A stretch of DNA of 59,457 bases from an uncultured Bacteroides sp. (GTDB lineage: Bacteria; Bacteroidota; Bacteroidia; Bacteroidales; Bacteroidaceae): the NCBI GenBank assembly GCA_958477465.1, contig CAUEFX010000017.1, forward strand, positions 1 through 59,457, in the 5' to 3' direction. The notes under the pieces are model-generated. The model was not told the origin of the DNA and ran no database searches. It saw only the letters and a list, made by a program, of their open reading frames with translations. Shown piece after piece: positions 56,425 to 59,457 of this stretch; the first letter of the stretch is position 1; the number at the start of each line of letters is the position of its first letter. The position numbers and the translations under genes are program-made.

Positions 56425-56432
56425 TATTTTTG
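56425..56432 (+). promoter_or_regulatory. -7 box for the FKBP gene pair
   Basis: TATTTTTG matches TAnnTTTG. Transcription would begin near 56440, giving a leader of about 65 bases before the ATG at 56506. It also argues against the TTG at 56455 as the main start. Confidence 0.5.
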
Positions 56433-56505
56433 CCAATTGTAAATTTGCAATTGATTGAGAGTGAAAGATTCAATATCCCTCCTCCGATCGTCAACAAAAA
56501 CATAT

Positions 56506-57096
56506 ATGGATAAATTTAGTTATGCAATCGGCCTCGGAATTGGCCAGAACTTGTTAGGTATGGGTGCCAAGGGCATCGCGGTAGAAGATTTTGCTCAGGC
56601 AATCAAAGATGTATTGGAAGGTAATCCGACAGCTATCAGCCATCAGGAAGCCCGCGAAATAGTAAACAAATATTTCGAAGAGCTGGAGCAGAAAATGAAC
56701 GCCGCCAGCATCGAACAAGGCAAAGCATTCCTGGAAGAAAATAAAAAAAGAGCAGGCGTTGTCACTCTTCCGAGCGGACTGCAATACGAAGTTATCACCG
56801 AAGGTAAAGGCAAACTCGCCAAAGCTACCGACCAAGTGAAATGCCATTATGAAGGTACGCTGATTGACGGAACCCTGTTCGACAGCTCCATCAAACGTGG
56901 CCAACCGGCTGTATTCGGTGTCAACCAAGTAATCCCGGGATGGGTAGAAGCCCTGCAATTGATGCCCGAAGGGTCTAAATGGAAACTGTATATCCCTTCC
57001 GACCTGGCCTATGGTGCACAGGGCGCCGGAGAAATGATTCCCCCGCATAGCACATTAGTGTTCGAAGTAGAATTACTTGAAGTATTAAATAAATAA
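56506..57096 (+). CDS. FKBP-type peptidyl-prolyl isomerase, cytoplasmic
   Basis: A 196-residue FklB/Mip-type isomerase that speeds up prolyl cis-trans rotation. An N-terminal helical dimerisation segment (about 1-80: YAIGLGIGQNLLGMGAKGI) is followed by the FKBP domain (about 90-196) with PSGLQYEVITEGKG, YEGTLIDGTLFDSS, VIPGWVEALQLMPEGSKWKLYIPS and the C-terminal ILVFEVELLEV-type strand. It has no signal peptide. The frame is open from a TTG at 56455, but ATG at 56506 is the natural start. A lipoprotein paralogue follows after 15 bases. Confidence 0.92.
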   Translation: MDKFSYAIGLGIGQNLLGMGAKGIAVEDFAQAIKDVLEGNPTAISHQEAREIVNKYFEELEQKMNAASIEQGKAFLEENKKRAGVVTLPSGLQYEVITEGKGKLAKATDQVKCHYEGTLIDGTLFDSSIKRGQPAVFGVNQVIPGWVEALQLMPEGSKWKLYIPSDLAYGAQGAGEMIPPHSTLVFEVELLEVLNK

Positions 57097-57111
57097 ATTT
57101 TTTAAAGCAAA

Positions 57112-57978
57112 ATGAAGAAAATTACAACGCTGGCAGCCATCGCTGCCGTAGCCGGTCTTGCATCATGTACAGCTCAGGCTCCTAAAGCAAATCTGAAAAC
57201 AGAACTCGATTCATTGTCTTATTCAATCGGTATGGCTCAGACTCAAGGTCTGAAAGGCTACTTGGTAGGCCGTATGGATGTTGACACAGCTTATCTGGCC
57301 GATTTCATCAAAGGTGTAAACGAAGGTGCCAAGAAAAGCGGTAAAAAAGAGACTGCCTACATGGTAGGTCTTCAGATCGGTCAGCAGATCAGCAACCAAA
57401 TGATGAAAGGTATCAACCATGAACTGTTTGGCAACGATTCTGTAAAAACCATCAGCAAAGACAACTTCCTCGCCGGTTTCATTGCCGGTACATTGGAAAA
57501 AGGCGGTTTGATGACGATGGAAGAGGCACAGACCTACACTCAGACTGCAATGGAAAGCATCAAGGCAAAAGCAATGGAAGAAAAATATGCCGACAACAAA
57601 GCTGCCGGTGAAAAATTCCTTGCTGAAAACAAAACCAAAGAAGGCGTAAAAACAACTCCGAGCGGACTGCAATACAAAGTAATCACCGAAGGTAAAGGTG
57701 AAATTCCTGCTGACACTTGCAAAGTGAAAGTAAACTACAAGGGTACTTTGATTGACGGAACTGAATTCGACAGCTCTTACAAACGTAACGAACCGACTAC
57801 TTTCCGCGCCAACCAAGTAATCAAAGGTTGGACAGAAGCTCTGACTATGATGCCTGTAGGTTCCAAATGGGAACTTTACATCCCACAGGAACTGGCTTAC
57901 GGTTCAAGAGACCAGGGACAGATCAAGCCGTTCTCTACTTTGATTTTTGAAGTAGAATTGCTCAGCATCGAAAAATAA
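57112..57978 (+). CDS. FKBP-type peptidyl-prolyl isomerase, lipoprotein
   Basis: A 288-residue FKBP with a lipobox ending at Cys19 (AGLASC). An N-terminal helical domain (about 30-170: SLSYSIGMAQTQGLKGYL, YMVGLQIGQQISNQM) is followed by the FKBP domain (about 180-288: SGLQYKVITEGKGEIPA, YKGTLIDGTEFDSSY, VIKGWTEALTMMPVGSKWELYIPQ). It should act as a folding helper in the periplasm, as FkpA does in E. coli. Codon choice is restricted as in highly expressed genes. The gene is in one unit with the upstream cytoplasmic FKBP and ends in a terminator. Confidence 0.93.
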   Translation: MKKITTLAAIAAVAGLASCTAQAPKANLKTELDSLSYSIGMAQTQGLKGYLVGRMDVDTAYLADFIKGVNEGAKKSGKKETAYMVGLQIGQQISNQMMKGINHELFGNDSVKTISKDNFLAGFIAGTLEKGGLMTMEEAQTYTQTAMESIKAKAMEEKYADNKAAGEKFLAENKTKEGVKTTPSGLQYKVITEGKGEIPADTCKVKVNYKGTLIDGTEFDSSYKRNEPTTFRANQVIKGWTEALTMMPVGSKWELYIPQELAYGSRDQGQIKPFSTLIFEVELLSIEK

Positions 57979-58000
57979 GCAAAATTCCCTAATAGACAGA

Positions 58001-58034
58001 AAGAGGTACAAAGAAAATTGTGCCTCTTTTTTTT
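58001..58034 (+). terminator. Intrinsic terminator after the FKBP pair
   Basis: AAGAGGTAC (58001-58009) pairs with GTGCCTCTT (58020-58028), including one G-T pair, over a 10-base loop, and a run of T residues follows. It starts about 20 bases after the stop codon. Confidence 0.85.
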
Positions 58035-58085
58035 GCTATTTCCTATTTTTTATCCCTTTTACATAGATAAATTAAAATAAATCTC

Positions 58086-58093
58086 TATATTTG
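58086..58093 (+). promoter_or_regulatory. -7 box for the Lrp-type regulator gene
   Basis: TATATTTG fits the consensus exactly, 40 bases before the ATG at 58134 and after the preceding terminator. The -33 region is T-rich but has no TTTG. Confidence 0.5.
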
Positions 58094-58133
58094 CTTACTA
58101 TTTGATAACAACAGGAAATTATACTCATAAATT

Positions 58134-58598
58134 ATGGAAAAGATAGACAACCTTGACAGGCAGATTCTCGAGATTATCTCTCAAAATGCCCGTATACCTT
58201 TCAAAGATGTGGCAGCAGAATGTGGTGTTTCACGTGCGGCTATCCACCAACGCGTACAACGTCTTATCGATCTGGGAGTTATTGTCGGCTCAGGTTACCA
58301 CGTGAACCCCAAATCACTTGGATACAGAACTTGTACATACGTCGGTATCAAGCTTGAAAAAGGATCTATGTACAAATCTGTGGTAGCCGAATTGCAAAAG
58401 ATTCCCGAAATCGTAGAATGTCATTTCACTACCGGCCCATATACCATGCTGACAAAACTATATGCTTGCGACAACGAGCACCTGATGGACTTGCTGAACA
58501 ACAAAATGCAGGAGATACCGGGCGTTGTAGCAACTGAGACACTCATCTCATTGGAACAAAGCATCAAGAAAGAAATTCCCATCCGGGCAGAAAAGTAG
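58134..58598 (+). CDS. Lrp/AsnC family transcriptional regulator
   Basis: A 154-residue regulator of the Lrp/AsnC family. The N-terminal helix-turn-helix (NARIPFKDVAAECGVSRAAIHQRVQRLIDLGVI, about 15-47) binds DNA, and the C-terminal RAM/ligand domain (about 65-145: TCTYVGIKLEKGSMYKSVVAELQKIPEIVECHFTTGPYTMLTKLYA) forms the oligomer and usually binds an amino acid. Target genes are not visible. It is followed 3 bases later by a DUF4491 gene, and the two are surely co-transcribed. Confidence 0.94.
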   Translation: MEKIDNLDRQILEIISQNARIPFKDVAAECGVSRAAIHQRVQRLIDLGVIVGSGYHVNPKSLGYRTCTYVGIKLEKGSMYKSVVAELQKIPEIVECHFTTGPYTMLTKLYACDNEHLMDLLNNKMQEIPGVVATETLISLEQSIKKEIPIRAEK

Positions 58599-58601
58599 CC
58601 A

Positions 58602-58913
58602 ATGGAATTCTTAAATGAATATCATTTGGCAGGATTATTGATCGGCATTTGCACATTTCTGATAATCGGCCTTTTCCACCCTATTGTAGTAAAAGCCGAA
58701 TATTATTGGGGCACTAAATGCTGGTGGATCTTTTTGGTATTGGGAATAGGTGGCATAGCCGCTTCACTAAGCGTAGACAACATTCTTGTCTCTTCGCTGT
58801 TAGGAGTATTCGCCTTTTCTTCTTTCTGGACCATCAAAGAGGTCTTCGAACAGGAAGAGCGAGTAAAAAAAGGCTGGTTCCCCAAGAATCCCAAACGTAC
58901 CTATAAGTTTTGA
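58602..58913 (+). CDS. DUF4491 small membrane protein
   Basis: A 103-residue protein with three hydrophobic helices (about 9-27, 41-57 and 62-80), followed by a charged tail ending EERVKKGWFPKNPKR. I recognise it as DUF4491, a Bacteroidota family of unknown function. The conserved features GLFHPIVVKAEYYWGTKCWW and GWFPKNPKR are present. It probably sits in the inner membrane. It follows the Lrp gene by 3 bases, an arrangement that may be meaningful but gives no function. Confidence 0.85.
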   Translation: MEFLNEYHLAGLLIGICTFLIIGLFHPIVVKAEYYWGTKCWWIFLVLGIGGIAASLSVDNILVSSLLGVFAFSSFWTIKEVFEQEERVKKGWFPKNPKRTYKF

Positions 58914-58952
58914 AGTATTGAGGAGAATAAGAAGTTTTTTCACTCCAAAAGC

Positions 58953-58983
58953 TTGCATATCTCGAAGAAAAGGTCTACTTTTG
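58953..58983 (+). promoter_or_regulatory. Promoter of tRNA-Met
   Basis: TTG at 58953-58955 and TACTTTTG at 58976-58983 are separated by 20 bases. This is a good Bacteroides promoter, 27 bases before the tRNA. Confidence 0.75.
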
Positions 58984-59009
58984 CCACCGCATTCAAGAAA
59001 TTGAATCCC

Positions 59010-59083
59010 GGACTTGTAGCTCAGTTGGTTAGAGCAACAGACTCATAATCTGGAGGTCATAGGTTCAAGCCCTATCTGGTCCA
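59010..59083 (+). tRNA. tRNA-Met (anticodon CAT)
   Basis: The cloverleaf is complete: acceptor GGACTTG with CTGGTCC (one T-T mismatch at the sixth pair, one G-T), D arm GCTC...GAGC, anticodon stem CAGA/TCTG with loop CTCATAA, variable loop AGGTC, T arm ATAGG-TTCAAGC-CCTAT, and A as the discriminator base. CCA is not encoded. CAT can also be the anticodon of a lysidine-modified tRNA-Ile, but the anticodon-stem region looks like elongator tRNA-Met. Confidence 0.9.
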
Positions 59084-59097
59084 CGAAAGGAAATCAA

Positions 59098-59130
59098 GCA
59101 GTTACGAATTTCGTAACTGCTTTTTTCTTT
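59098..59130 (+). terminator. Intrinsic terminator after tRNA-Met
   Basis: GCAGTTACGA (59098-59107) and TCGTAACTGC (59111-59120) form a perfect 10-bp stem with a tiny loop, followed by TTTTTTC and more T. Confidence 0.93.
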
Positions 59131-59152
59131 TTCGGGTGACCTTCAGGTGACC

Positions 59153-59290
59153 TTACAAAAGCCTAACCTTTCTTCGGTTACCTTCTGAATTTTCGTGAAA
59201 TGAAAGATGCTTTCGTAAGATTTCGCCAAGGCCCTTTTTCTCTACTGCAATGTTTAGGTACCTATCCACACCTTGGCCTTGTAGTGTCAT
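59153..59290 (-). pseudogene. Possible gene remnant downstream of the tRNA
   Basis: On the minus strand a 45-codon frame (start ATG at 59290; open back to 59311) reads MTLQGQGVDRYLNIAVEKKGLGEILRKHL... to TAA at 59153. Upstream it is closed by TAA at 59312-59314, beyond which the same frame still reads ANLR, so it may be the 3' end of a gene with one nonsense change. The family is not recognised. Two direct copies of GGTGACCTT (59135-59143 and 59146-59154) stand at its end. Confidence 0.3.
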
Positions 59291-59348
59291 CAGATTGATG
59301 ATCTCTTCAATTTATCGCAAATTAGCATATTTTTTTGAGAATAATTCT

Positions 59349-59376
59349 TTTGTTTCACCTATTTTTTGTATTTTTG
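59349..59376 (+). promoter_or_regulatory. Promoter of the gene at the right window edge
   Basis: TTTG (59349-59352) and TATTTTTG (59369-59376) are 16 bases apart, a slightly short version of the Bacteroides promoter. It lies 24 bases before an ATG at 59401. Confidence 0.6.
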
Positions 59377-59400
59377 CAGAGTAAGAAACCGAAAACTATT

Positions 59401-59457
59401 ATGGGGTCAGTCCGAAAACCCTGTGGGTATGTTAAATTTACACAGTTAGCTTGCATA
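59401..59457 (+). CDS. Start of an open frame cut by the window end
   Basis: ATG at 59401 opens a frame that runs through the window end (MGSVRKPCGYVKFTQLACI...). It is placed well after a promoter. The short sequence has some likeness to the N-termini of Bacteroides IS4-type transposases (a short basic lead, then KF-x-QL), but 19 residues do not allow a call. Confidence 0.4.
   Translation, partial: MGSVRKPCGYVKFTQLACI

Noticed and set aside
1..59457. CRISPR arrays, rRNA genes, phage structural genes
   Set aside because: No regularly spaced repeats of 23-47 bases with unique spacers, no rRNA sequence and no phage proteins were seen on reading both strands.

Overview
The window reads as a chromosomal segment of a gut Bacteroidales bacterium, most likely a Bacteroides species. 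Evidence: a SusC/SusD pair, a hybrid two-component regulator with a periplasmic propeller, many Bacteroidota-only families (DUF4466, DUF4491, DUF4886, DUF4369-type thioredoxins), and promoters of the Bacteroides type (TTTG about 20 nt before TAnnTTTG). The species cannot be fixed from sequence reading alone.

Layout. (1) 1-790: an AT-rich end with a 3' coding scrap and a small unknown membrane protein. (2) 795-10390: alpha-L-rhamnosidase (GH78), O-methyltransferase, pyruvate kinase and 3-dehydroquinase on the minus strand; then XerD-type recombinase, an abundant TPR lipoprotein and a TlpA-like lipoprotein on the plus strand. (3) 10391-10683: hairpins and three copies of a 25-nt motif that resembles insertion-sequence ends. 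(4) 10684-35665: a 14-gene minus-strand polysaccharide utilization locus (PUL). (5) 35666-37300: a long non-coding gap holding gene relics and a perfect palindrome. (6) 37301-41251: the hybrid two-component regulator that should control the PUL. (7) 41364-47243: YifB/ComM-like ATPase, ADP-forming acyl-CoA synthetase, methionyl-tRNA synthetase. (8) 47296-55332: a surface-glycan cluster (flippase, five glycosyltransferases, UDP-sugar dehydrogenase). (9) 55333-59457: sirtuin, two FKBP isomerases, Lrp regulator, DUF4491 protein, tRNA-Met and the edge of another element.

The PUL is the most interesting part. Its enzymes are three GH5 glucanase-like modules (one with three N-terminal binding modules), a heparinase II/III-fold lyase candidate, a GH29 fucosidase, a sialate-O-acetylesterase-type deacetylase, a GH94 cellobiose-phosphorylase-like enzyme with a sodium symporter, and an 1150-residue protein that joins a BNR beta-propeller (the fold of PL24/25/27 lyases), a GH5 module and a GH88 unsaturated glucuronyl hydrolase. 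Together they suggest an O-acetylated acidic glycan with a beta-glucan-type backbone, glucuronic acid and a 6-deoxyhexose. A likely order is: surface GH5 cuts, SusC/D imports, lyase plus GH88 plus fucosidase plus esterase trim in the periplasm, and a cellobiose-like disaccharide enters the cytoplasm for phosphorolysis. The exact substrate is inference; gellan-type or xanthan-type bacterial exopolysaccharides are candidates, but the locus has no mannosidase. A strong hairpin with a U-tract separates the susC/D and lipoprotein genes from the downstream enzyme genes.
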